This document shows positions 1 to 11,000 of a stretch of DNA of 64,000 bases, one piece after another. Location of the stretch: NCBI RefSeq assembly GCF_963662255.1, contig NC_085055.1, forward strand, positions 19,516,704-19,580,703. The letters are read 5' to 3'. This DNA comes from Cinclus cinclus (taxonomy: Eukaryota; Chordata; Aves; Passeriformes; Cinclidae). The notes under the pieces are model-generated. The model was not told the DNA's origin, searched no databases, and worked only from the letters and a program-made list of their open reading frames with translations. The position numbers and the translations under genes were made by a program. Within the stretch, counting starts at the first letter, position 1. Each line of letters starts with the position of its first letter.

Positions 1-1319
1 TGAGTCAGGCAGCTGGTTTCACCTTGCAAAGCTGGAACATGGCCATACTGGCTGCTCCTTGGGTTTTACTTTGGAGGTTCTAACTTCCTAATCTCCCCAG
101 AAAGGTCTCCCAGTCTGGGCAAAACCTGAAGATATGGTGTATAAGCAGCATCAAGCCAACTATGCCAACTTGTAGATCCAAGTGCACTCAGATGCCTCAG
201 AGCCCAGCAGAGTCTGGTGCCTCTGAATGCTGTAGCTATGGGAGCAGCTTGGTTCTGTACAGGGCCTGTGCAGCTGCTGAGGACAGTGCTGGGGACTTGG
301 TGCAGAGGAAACTAATTTGCAGATATTTCGTCTCACATGACAAAGAAGGGCTGGGTGCAGCAAGGGGGTGAAGAGGCAGCCCTTCATCTCCTGAGCAGAA
401 CCATTTACAAATAACAATGGCATTCCTCCAGCGCTTCTCAATGAGATTCCACAGGATGCTCATTTGTTGAAACTCTGCTGTGTGAATTTGGCACAGAAGC
501 TGCATGCTGATAATGACAAGACTTATCCTAGAAAGAGCAGCCAAGGAGCACAGGTCAAAAGGAAGGTGATGGTGGTGAGCAGCACTAGGATTCTTGTAGT
601 GTGTCTAGTCAACAGTGGACATGAATGATTTCCTTCACTTTCCTAAGTCTGAATGGACTGGATTTTAGTCCAGCTTTGTTATAGAAAGTGCTCCAAAGCA
701 AAAGTGTGTCTACCTGGAGATATTTGTCTAGACCCTGAACCAAGGATGACTAATTGCCTAAATTAAACATTTATGTTTGACATTTTAGTTTGAAAGACTT
801 GTTGTGGGACACTCAGGAATACAAGGCACCTGTAGGAATCTGAGTCTGCTAATTTTATTCCTGCAATGCCACTATTCAGCTCTGGATCACCTAGGGCCAG
901 TATCACTGCAAACAGTTCTGGCTCCAAACCCAAGAGTCCCATGGATTTCTGCAGCCATGGAGTCAGACCCCAGGAGGCAAGCAGTTGCAGGAACACTGGT
1001 TGAAGTTGAGTTTGAGAAGAGTGAAAGGATATTTACTGTGATGTGCAGGCCATCTCTTGAAAACACAGCAGCAGCTGTTTGAAGCAACTCAGGAGTGATT
1101 TCCCATGGGAAAACTGCCCTGTGTTCACAGTGCAACATGTAGGCTGAGTGTGGGGAGGAAGAAGAGCTCCTGTGGGCATTCAAGCCCACTAAAACCACAG
1201 GGTGGTTTTAATTACATTTGTAGCTTCTTTTGTTTTCTTCTCTTGACAGTATAAATACCTTTAGTGATCTTCACTTCAGCCTCTGTGTCCACATGCAGTT
1301 GCACAAGTGTGTAGTAAAT

Positions 1320-1800
1320 ATGTTGAGATGGACTGGACTGACACCATCATCAGTCCTTTATTAAAAGCTTTTCATGCTTTCTCTCAGGCAGCTCTGACTC
1401 CTTTCATCATAGGCAGCTCCATTCAGCACTGACTCCTTCTCTCCTCTCTGCAAGTTTCCTTCTGCATGACTGACTAAACCCCAACCTGTCCCTTACCTGG
1501 CCACCTAACCCTGTCTGTCCCTCACACAGCATCTTCTTACCTTGTCTGTCCCTTGCATGGCCATGTGTCCCTTACCTCCTCAGAGCACAGCCAGCAGACT
1601 CCATCCCAAATTACAGCAGATTCTGGGTCTCAAGCTCTAACTGCAACTGTAACTTACTCCCGACTGGCTGACCCACTCTTTTATAATACCCATCCTCATT
1701 GGGCAAGCAAGGCTGTTTCCACTCCTTGGTAATCATTACAGCTGTAATTACTTGAGGAAAATGGTCTTGTGCACAATACTTACAAACTATCTTCCCACAC
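1320..1800 (-). repeat. Possible LTR-type promoter fragment, sense to INPP5D
   Basis: Read on the minus strand, a CCAAT box (1702-1698), a TATTATAAAA TATA-like box (1688-1679) and an AATAAA signal (1362-1357) occur in that order. This is the order seen in a retroviral LTR (U3, R, U5). Four imperfect copies of a CTGTCCCT-containing unit (plus-strand reading) lie between 1480 and 1585. I could not fix the ends or a target duplication, so the limits are approximate. An ordinary intronic promoter-like stretch is the alternative. Confidence 0.35.
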
Positions 1801-2999
1801 AAGTTCTGGTATCAAAAGTGCTTGAAAAACTGCCTTAAAAACTCTATGTGCAAATTACCTATTGAGTGAGAATAAACAAGAATATGCAGAGCAGCAGTTG
1901 ATGACCAGATGATGGGTTCAGACAGTAGCAGATTGAATAGATCACTATTGGTGTTTTTCACTGGAAGCTGAACAAATCCCCTTGCATGGGTAGTCCCTGC
2001 TCTCCCTGAGTCAGCTTTCCAGCTGCTGAAGGATTCTCCTGGCCAAGGAAACCCTTGTACGGCAACTTCTTTAGCATGGAATGCCACACAAAAGTACCCC
2101 TCAGCCTTACAGGTCTTGGTTTTGTTTGTGTATTTCCAGCATAAGATCTGCCACAGGGAGTGGCTTCTACCCAGGGTGGCTGTTCCTGGTCTTCCAGGCT
2201 CTAATAAGGAGATGTGCCATGGCTGTCCTGACCCCCTTGGCCACTGCTAGCCCTAGAAGATGGTAGCAGCAGTAGCAGCAGAGTTAAAACCAGCTTTCCC
2301 AGTCTCTGATGAACACTGGGGTCCTTGCTAAATTAATCAGGGACAAAGGGTGAGGGAAGAGTTCACAAACTTTGCACTCTGTGGCCCAGCTGTGCTTGAG
2401 TTTCTTGGCCGGATGTGCACCCTTCCCTGTCCATGGGCAATACCTGAATTGCCAAAGGCACAGAGTGTTCACAAACAGTTGGTCCAGTTCCCCTCCCAGC
2501 CCCACTGCTCACTATAAGCTCTTTCCTTCTCCTGACCACTAAGCAGCTTCAGTACTGTCCCCTCTGCCTTGCTGACCTCAGCAGTCACCACCCATCCAGA
2601 GCCCAGGGTCACTGCACAGGACTGAGGCAGCAAAGGGCACTGGATGCTCCTTTCTCACAGTGACTGCAGCATGTCTGAGTGTGACCCTGAGAGATGCCAC
2701 AGCTGAGCTCTGCGAGGTGGGGAGAAGCCAGAACACAGATCATAAAACCCTCACATTCAAAACAAGTCTGCGTGGCTCCTCAGCAGCTGGGCCAGCCCAG
2801 CCGCATGGAGTCTGTGCTGTACAGTCATAACCCTCAGTACTGCCAGGAAATCCAGAGGAGCTTCAATTCCACTGCAAGACCTCCGCTGTGCCGAGTAACA
2901 ACTCTGGAGTTTTTGTTTGGCTTTTTAACCTATTCTCAAATAGTGTGAAAATAATGGAATTGGACATTAAAAGAAGACATCAAGAAGCAGCCTAGGAAT

Positions 3000-3535
3000 A
3001 ACCTGTACTTTCAGCTGGAATTCCCTGCACAGCTGAAGGAAGCTCAGGGAAGTAAAAAACTAAATTTAGGGAATGCCACTGACAACATTTCAGTTCAGAA
3101 GTCACATAAGGGAAGTGAAAGTAATGAGACAGACTTGTCCTTGCAAACAAACTGTGAGTCTGATGATAAAGATAGATACTGAAAGAAGCAACAGGAGGAA
3201 CCATAAATTCCAAAGGAATTCCAGGGATTGATAGCAGGAAAAGGAAAAGAAGGGGGGGATATATATTAGAAAGGGGGTCTGTATTAAGCAATTCAGTAAG
3301 TCTGTACCTCTCAAGTACCTCAGCCAATAGGGAAAGAGAAAGGGAAATGCAGCCAGGAAATTAGGATAAAAAGGAGGCTGTGTCCTCTAACAATTTGACA
3401 GACCCCAGGGGAATTCCCCATGGCTTCTCCCTTTATTCAAATAAAGTAACAGGACTCCTCTGTCTCCTTTCTGGATATAAACCTCTGGTGTTTGTGGATT
3501 AATTTTCCTGATTCAAGTAATCTTAAACCCTAGAC
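3000..3535 (+). repeat. Endogenous-retrovirus LTR, antisense to INPP5D (approximate limits)
   Basis: The plus strand shows a CCAAT box (AGCCAATAGG near 3324), a TATA-like GGATAAAAAGG near 3364, and an AATAAA signal near 3442 inside TTTATTCAAATAAAG. A T-rich stretch with CTGGTGTTTGTGGATTAA follows. This U3-R-U5 order, and the wording of the 3' part, match LTRs of bird gammaretrovirus-like elements as I remember them. No coding sequence adjoins it. The ends and any target duplication are not resolved. Confidence 0.6.
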
Positions 3536-4918
3536 AACCTCAGAGATTAAGAGTAAAACAGTAGGATACCAAAGCATCTGATTATTAGCCAGTTGAAGGT
3601 AAGAAAGTCATTTGGTTGGATGGTAGAGATCCATGACACAATGTGAATAGGTAGAGGTTCCTCAGTGAGACCTGACAGGGACTGAAAGCAGCCACAGCCT
3701 GCAGTTCTGGACCGTCATGGAAAAATTGAGAAGGCAGCTCCAATAAACCAAACTAATGCAGGTGTGGGGAGAAAATGCTGGGGTAGTAGTAGCAACAAGG
3801 CTACTTGCATCTTCTTTCTTTCATCTCTCCACATGCATTTATGAGGAATAGGGTTGTGAAACCCAGATAAGCTGAAGTAGAATAAGAAGTTGGAAATGGG
3901 AGAAGCCAAAGATTACAACAGCAGCACCGGAGGTATTTTAGTAACACAGGACTCTCACTTGTATTTAATTTGATTTGAGTTTCCATTGTTCAGGTTTATT
4001 CTTAGCTGGCCACCTGGGTCTCCCTCCTGTGTGTGTAGAGAAGCAAAATGCTCAGGCAGGGTGCAGAAGGGCAGCTCTTGGAACAATCTGTCCTCAGTCC
4101 TCACAGGAGCTTGCCTGTGGGCCACTGGCTTCTAGGAGAACAGGAGCAGGCCAGCAGCACAACCAGCTTCACCTCTGCATACACCAGAGAGACGGGTATG
4201 GCAAGCCATGGAGACAAGTGTGGAAATATGTGCCCTCTGCTACAGAGTGCTCCAAGTGCTCTGCACAAGTGTAGGATGGTCCCTTTGCTTACAATCAGCA
4301 AGGGGGAAATAGCGCCCCTCCACCAGAGAAGGAGGGAGCTCTGCAATGTTCTAGCACCCTGTCAGAGTTTTTCTGTTTGTGACATGGAAGGTCTACAAAC
4401 AGGAAAGGTAAAATTTGTAGGGTCAAGAGCCTAGGCTTGTTCCTTTTTTCATTTGAGCTGGCCTTCACCAGCATCAGTGGAATCACTCCAAGTTCACAAT
4501 GCATTAGTGGGAGGGAAAATCAGTGTTTAAAATCTAGTTATACACTAATTTGTGCTTGTTTCCATAAATGGCTTGTGCTTGATAATCCTGTGGGTGTCAT
4601 TCATGCATCACCAAATCATGCATTTAATTGGTTAGTGCATTTTTTTGTTTGCTTCTTTCTAAACAAAGCATAAAATACAATACTCCACTGTCCGAAACCA
4701 CCTAGAAGGAAACTTAAGGAAACTTGATTGTCAGAACTGTCTCTTCTATATAGATTTCATATCTTTGGACCAGAATCACATGTCACAAGATGTAAATATG
4801 CTTTTGAAGGCAAGCCAATTTCCTATGCCAGAAATGATGGTTCTGAATGCATGCCCATGGAACCTTTGTTAGACTACAGTGTTATGGCATTGCACTCTAA
4901 AAACCAACTTCTAGTTAC

Positions 4919-5059
4919 CTGAAGAGTCCTTTGCAAAGAGCTGTAAGTAATTTCTTCAGCTGAGGAAGATTGCTTGAGCCAGTCTGCACCATCTCCAAGT
5001 CACTGATGATGTGAACTCGCAGGTAATCCTGGATGAGTTTAAGATGCTCATCAGAGACA
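4919..5059 (-). CDS. INPP5D: INPP5D coding exon 5 (helical segment)
   Basis: The exon encodes about residues 174-220, with DEHLKLIQDYLRVHIISDLE, then VQTGSSNLPQLKKLL and ALCKGLF. It lines up with the human segment containing EEHLKAIQDYLSTQL and LPHLKKLTTLLCKELY. The acceptor is CCTTCACAG and the donor is AG|GTAACT. The exon is 141 bp. It ends in phase 2, so the reading frame continues into an exon left of the window. Confidence 0.93.
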
Positions 5060-8000
5060 CTGTGAAGGAAACAGACAGGTCAAAAGCCAGCTCTTCTCTC
5101 TACTCCCAAATATCAAAGAGCTTTCTTGTTTTTCTCAAATTCCCACCTTCAGGCACATGGCTAATAAACCAAGTTTTCTCAGGTATTACTCATCCCTTTA
5201 TATTAGAAAACTATACTTCAGTGGAAAAAGTATATGTGTGATTTTAATAATTCAGAAATGTACTTTTTCTAGACAACAGCTGGACTGACCGCAAACAGCA
5301 GTCAATGCACTGTTGATCTGATTCTGTTCTTTATTTGGTAGTATAAATGAGGAGCAATTTTGTTGAATCAAACAGATCCTCAGCTGTCCCAAACACAGAA
5401 GCCCAGCAAGTACAGAGCTTGGCTAAAGGCTGGTTCAGCAACCCTGTCACTTGCCCTTCCTTACCTGCTTGTGTCCTGGTACTGCAGTCGCTGGAGTAGT
5501 GTCTCAGACAGGGACAGTTTATTCACATCTGCCACCCGGGAGTTTTCAGAGAGAGAAGAGACCTCCTTTGTCTCACTGCTTGGCAGTGCCATGAGGATGT
5601 TGCGTGGGGGCAGGACAGGAGGTGTGGGTACCAGGTCTAGCAAGAAGGAAAGGCACAGTCATTCCAGCATGGAAATTGGACCTCTTGTCCATCACCCCAA
5701 GCAGGGCAGAGCCCATCTTGCAGGGGCAGTCTTTGCAGAAGCCATCTCTTCTGACAGGTCTGTGGAGGGATGTCAGAGCGGGGAAGCTCAGGGCTCAGCA
5801 CTGGCCCAGCTGTGTTTCCAGGGATGGCAGTGGTGTGAGAGCAACAGGATGAAGTGTCAGGCTTGGACCTCACGTGCAGGCAGCGCTTGCCTCTGCCTCT
5901 ACCTGCAGTGAACTCCACCCCAGCCCATCTGCACAGCAGCTGTGAAGGTTAATTGGTTAAGTTGAATATAATGCTTAGAGAACATAGCTATACCTTACCC
6001 AGGTCATTCCCATTATCACGGGGATCTGCTACTAAGGCAGAATGGATGGAGGGATATGATGGAAGGAGCACCAGAAGCTGCTAATGGAAAGAAGTGAACA
6101 GCTAAAGTAAGCAGAGATAGAGGAAAATAGACTACATGACCCAGTGCATAGGGGCGCAATATCCTGCCTTGTCTTGTGGGTATTGAGTTGGAAGGAAAAA
6201 TTATTTTCCTGCTATGTCATCCTGCTGCTCAGCATATCTCCCTCTCCTGCAAGAAGAGTGGATTCATCTCCACTGATCCCAACCATGGTTACCTTTTTTT
6301 TCATACCCATTGCTCCAATACTTTGTTACACATGTTGTATTGTAGCTGGTTGATTTGTGAGGTTTTGTTTGGTTATTTCCTAATGGTGGAATTTTCATTA
6401 CAAAAATACCCCCAGGACTGACCCACTGCTTCTGGGCTGGTGCTGTGATTCAGATCCACCACAGCACTGAGCCGTGAGTGGTTAATCTGCAGGGTGCTCA
6501 TCTTCCACCTCTGCAGTTTCATATCTAAGATGACCAGACATCTGTAGGCCCTACATGGCTCCACCATGATGGCACAAAGTGCCTTAACAAAACTAAATTC
6601 TGTACACTCGCAGTCCAGACCCAGTGTTAATCTTTCATCATCTGAAGGCTTTTAGTCTTGGATAGAACTTTATTCCCTGCTGCTTGCCTGTGTCTGTATT
6701 ATTTTTGTTGTAGTTCCCTCCCCAGCCCTGGTTGCTGGAGACTCAGTACAACTGGCAAAAACCCAGGAGCATCTATCCTGAGCAGCTTTGTAAAATTTTG
6801 TTCTATTTCTTCCAGAAAATTGCATACCAAAATCTTCCAGCTCCTGTTAGGTATACAGTGGGTTCCATCAAAGGGTTACACAAACACTGGGTTGCACATG
6901 CACATCAATTTTCCCTAGTTCACAGGGCCTGTCTGTCTGTCCCAGGGACTGTATCCTTCAGAAAAGTTTGATTCCAGTGCTCATCATTTCCAGACAGACA
7001 TCAAACAGGACAGGAAGGATGGTGCTGTGGACATGACCTTCCTCTGGGAGAACTATGACAGGTCCAAGGGGTGTTCCAGGAAAAATCCAAGCAATGATCT
7101 GAGACCAGTGAGTGTCAGGAACCCACAGTGGTATTTGATATAAAATAGTTGAGATGACACCAATCACACCTCTTCATCATATACCTGCCTCTGTACACGA
7201 AGTTAGACTGTCTGCCACCTGCCACTGCTGGAGCAGTGTCCTCTGCTTAGGACTGTCAAAAATGTCCCCTAAAGTAGAGCAGCTGAGGGGTTTCAGATGC
7301 CCCTCAGCAGCTGCAGGTGCATGGTAAAGCAGAGAGATGTGTTCCAAGCTCCAAGGGAGTATCTCTGTTTTGAGAGAGGCCCTACAGATGCAGGACAAGG
7401 AGAGGGTGCAGAGATTTGGAAGATAGCTGGACATAAACAGCTGGAGTCCAGATAAGGACACCAAGCACCCTCACACCATCCCCATACCAGATGCAGTGTA
7501 CTTCCACAGAGGGTCTCAGTGTATTCACCTCATCAAGTGAGCTAAACTGATGCTCCAGGTGCTGTACCACAGGAGACATGAGAGTTCACTGCTGCAGGGC
7601 CTTGCCAGCCTAGGCCTCTCTATGCTCTGCTCTATATTATGGCTCAATATGTTCTAATCTCCTGCCTGCACTGCATATCTCCAATCAAGAGGTATGAATC
7701 AAGAGTCTGTATCACCAAGTCACATAATGGGTTTCTTACCAGTGTCCTCCTCCAGTTCATCAGCAGCCTCCTCCTCTTCTCGCGGCACTGGATATTTGAG
7801 GTGCCATACCAGACCCATGTTCTCCTTCTTGTAATACTCTATCAGTTCCTCCAGGTTCTGAAAATACCTCACAGGAACACCCTCTGATGCCTGAAACAAA
7901 ACACAAAGGTAGTCATGGCATGGGATTTCTTACCACACAAACATTGCCCCATGAAGAAAGAAAAACAAAGTCACAGAGAGAGGAAAAAGCCACCGCTGAT

Positions 8001-11000
8001 GCCCAGAAAAGAACCTGCCCTGCTCTTGCTGCCCATCTAACCACAGGCTCTGTGCAGAACAAACAGAAACAGATAAGCTCACATATTCCAGCCAGAGTCA
8101 GCACAGATGCCAACCTCAAAGACTCACTGAAGCCGAATGGAAAAGCACTCTCAATATGTTCAGGGTGATTAGCTTCACAGCAAAGGAAGATTTTAAAATT
8201 AAATAATTCTCCCAGCTTAAACTTTGTATTCTCTCTTTTACTGAGCACAAAGTCCCTAGACTATGTTATATTTTGTGGCGTTCAGGAAGAATTTTTCTGT
8301 GAAATTGCCAGGTAAACATGGCTAAATCTAGATGTTAGCATCTCTTCTGGGATTCAATGTCTCAGAACTGGGTTCAAATGAAACAAGGTACAACCCCTCC
8401 ACAGAAATGCTGGGATGGAAGTTTAGAGAGCTGCAAGGACTGCAAACGTTCATGGCATGACACTGAGTGTGCCAGCTGAATTCTGTAACCAAACCTGTCT
8501 CGAGCACAGCCTGGCCACTAATCTCAGCAAATGGTTACCCACAGAGGCCAAACACAGGGATAAGGTTTTAGAGGTGTTCAGAGCCAAAGCTTCAGTGTAA
8601 TTATAACCACACATTGGCACAAACAGTGACTGCCAGCAGGAACAGCTGCTATCCCTGCAGCTCAGCACCACTGCTTCAAGCACAGACCCTACCAAAGACA
8701 GACATTATCTCTCATGGCTCAGCACAGACTTTCTGACCAAGGGAAAGAACCCTGCATCACCTCCCAAACTGGGCTGAAATGCCATCCAATTCCAAGGCTA
8801 CAGCAACACACAACCAAAGCTCTGATCCCTCTCCTTGGGGCACCCTCTTCCTGGCAGGGTGCTCCTTCCAGACAAAAGGTTTTCCCACAGAAACCAACCC
8901 AAGAAGGCCCTGTCTGTATCTGCCATAAAAGGACAGGAAGTGGGAGCAGAATGGTGGAGAGCAGTTGTTTTCCATCCCCACAAGGCTGTTGTTCTTGACT
9001 TAAAAGAGCAACACAGGGAACTGTTCACAACTGGGCAATCTGAAGGAAGACCTGATCACCACAATGGCAGCCTTGACTGGCATTGTTTTGCATGCATTAA
9101 AACTAGATTTTGCATAGGAAGCATGGTTAATTAGTAAGGAATTAAAGCTGTACCTCCAATTTGACATAACTTGTTACAGACATTCTGCCTCTGACTAACA
9201 GGCAGGGTATTCAAATTTATTTTGGGATTGCAATGGTTGCCTGTAAAAAGTAGCACACACAAAGTTTCATTACATGTTTAAACAAGCTTATTTACTTGCC
9301 ACTCGTCTTTGCTCAGTTTCTTATTCTCTGTGAATTTTTTTGTTTGAAAGGCAAATGTAGAAAATCCAAGAAATTAAATAGGCAAGATGTGAGCAAAAAC
9401 CACAGCAAAACACAGGAAAATGTGTGTTGCTGCTAGGACTCGCTAGCAGCAACAGGATTTCTTTTTAACTTTTCCCAAAGAATAAAATCTCAGGCCAGAA
9501 ATTAGGACATTGCTTTCAAAAGTGAACTACATTTGAAGTCATCAGTGCCCTCAAGCCTGCCATTAAAAATACCTTTCATTTTTAGCTATACCTGCATATC
9601 TTTAAAGGCTCAGCTAGACACATATTCACAATAAACATGGGTGATGTTTCTGAGAGCTCTGCCTGTACAGCCTCCTTTTCTGTCTTCCATATAACTGCTC
9701 CTGCATTTAACAAGATTATTCTCATACACTGGAAAATGTCATATTCAGCATGAAGGCAATGCTTGGGCAAACACTGGATTACATTTTTGTGAGGCCAGAA
9801 ATGTTGAAAAAAATCATTGGTTAAAACTTCTCACTGTTCTACCCAGCATAGACCAAATCCAGCTCTGCTAGAGCAGCACAGACTGCACATTTAGAATGAC
9901 TTCTCATTTACACCAATTAATGCAAATAGCGTCTGAGTCCTCCCAGACTCTTCTGTTTCTTGGTGCCACGTGATAAGGTTAGGAATCAGGGAAAACCATC
10001 AAGGAAAAAACAGCTCTAATCCACTGTATGAAAGGATCCTGAAGTCACAGTGCTGCACTGGAACAAACCTGAAATAGTTCAGCCACTCTTCCATGCACTA
10101 CCTTCTTCTGCTCTGAAATCCCCATTTTTGTGATTATTCATTGACCAACACCCCCCAGTAGCCCAGAGGGCACTGTTAGCAGCTCTGGTGGCAGGATGGT
10201 CGGATGGTCAGCCTCCATGTCCTGCCTGTGGCAGTGTTACCCACACTTCTGGATATCCTCTGGATCACCCTGTCTGGGCTGCCTTCTGCCCACATGCAGC
10301 TCCCATAAATGGGCTGGAACTCATGAGGCACAAGGCTTGGGATGGCTTACTTTGCCCTAAGCTACTCCTTAGGCCACCTGGGAAAAGGCATCAGCCCATC
10401 AGAGCATACAGAGATCCTAAAAGACACCAAAGACAAACAGGTCAGGGTTTGCCATGTGCATCCCTGTAGGAGGAAATCTTTGCTGTTGGTGCTCTCTCAC
10501 CTCTTGAATTACCACAGTCTATTCCACTCCTTCCCTTTCCAAACTCCTTCACTTTCCTTTACTACTTCACCACCTGCCTACTTCCCCAGATCTCCCCTGA
10601 CTGTGTCTGAAGGCCCCTATCCTGTCCCTGCACAGCATCCCTGCCACCCTCAGTGCCCAAACACTGTCTTCTGAGTCTTGTTCTGCCCCTCAGTTCCTGC
10701 TCTCCCAGGGTGCCTGCAGGAAGATAGACCGCCATGAACAGCTCTTTTAAGGCCAAACAGAGTCTTGATAGAAGTGGTATGAAAGGCTGACTTAGCACTT
10801 TTTGCTGCCGAGGATAGTTCAGCCTGAAACTGTCCTGGTCTCTGTGGTAAGCAGGAGCATTTTGCAACAGGCCTCCTTCCTCTAACTCACTGCACAGTCC
10901 AACGTTGGCATGGCCATCAGCCCTAGCTCTCATGCAGCCTGGCTGGGTGCACATGAGCAGAGAGACTTTGCTGATATGCACCCCTTCCACTCTGTTAACT

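Larger units (their letters stand above)
1..4918 (-). other. INPP5D: INPP5D intron 5 (partial)
   Basis: This is transcribed, non-coding DNA between coding exon 5 and the next exon, which I could not find in the window. It contains two LTR-like stretches, at 1320-1800 (minus) and about 3000-3535 (plus). In mouse and human this intron houses the start of the shorter s-SHIP transcript, which lacks SH2; whether that applies here is unknown. I see nothing else gene-like. Confidence 0.7.

Noticed and set aside
5360..5911. 183-codon plus-strand open frame
   Set aside because: It is the reverse strand of INPP5D coding exon 4 and flanking intron; the minus strand carries the conserved protein and splice sites.
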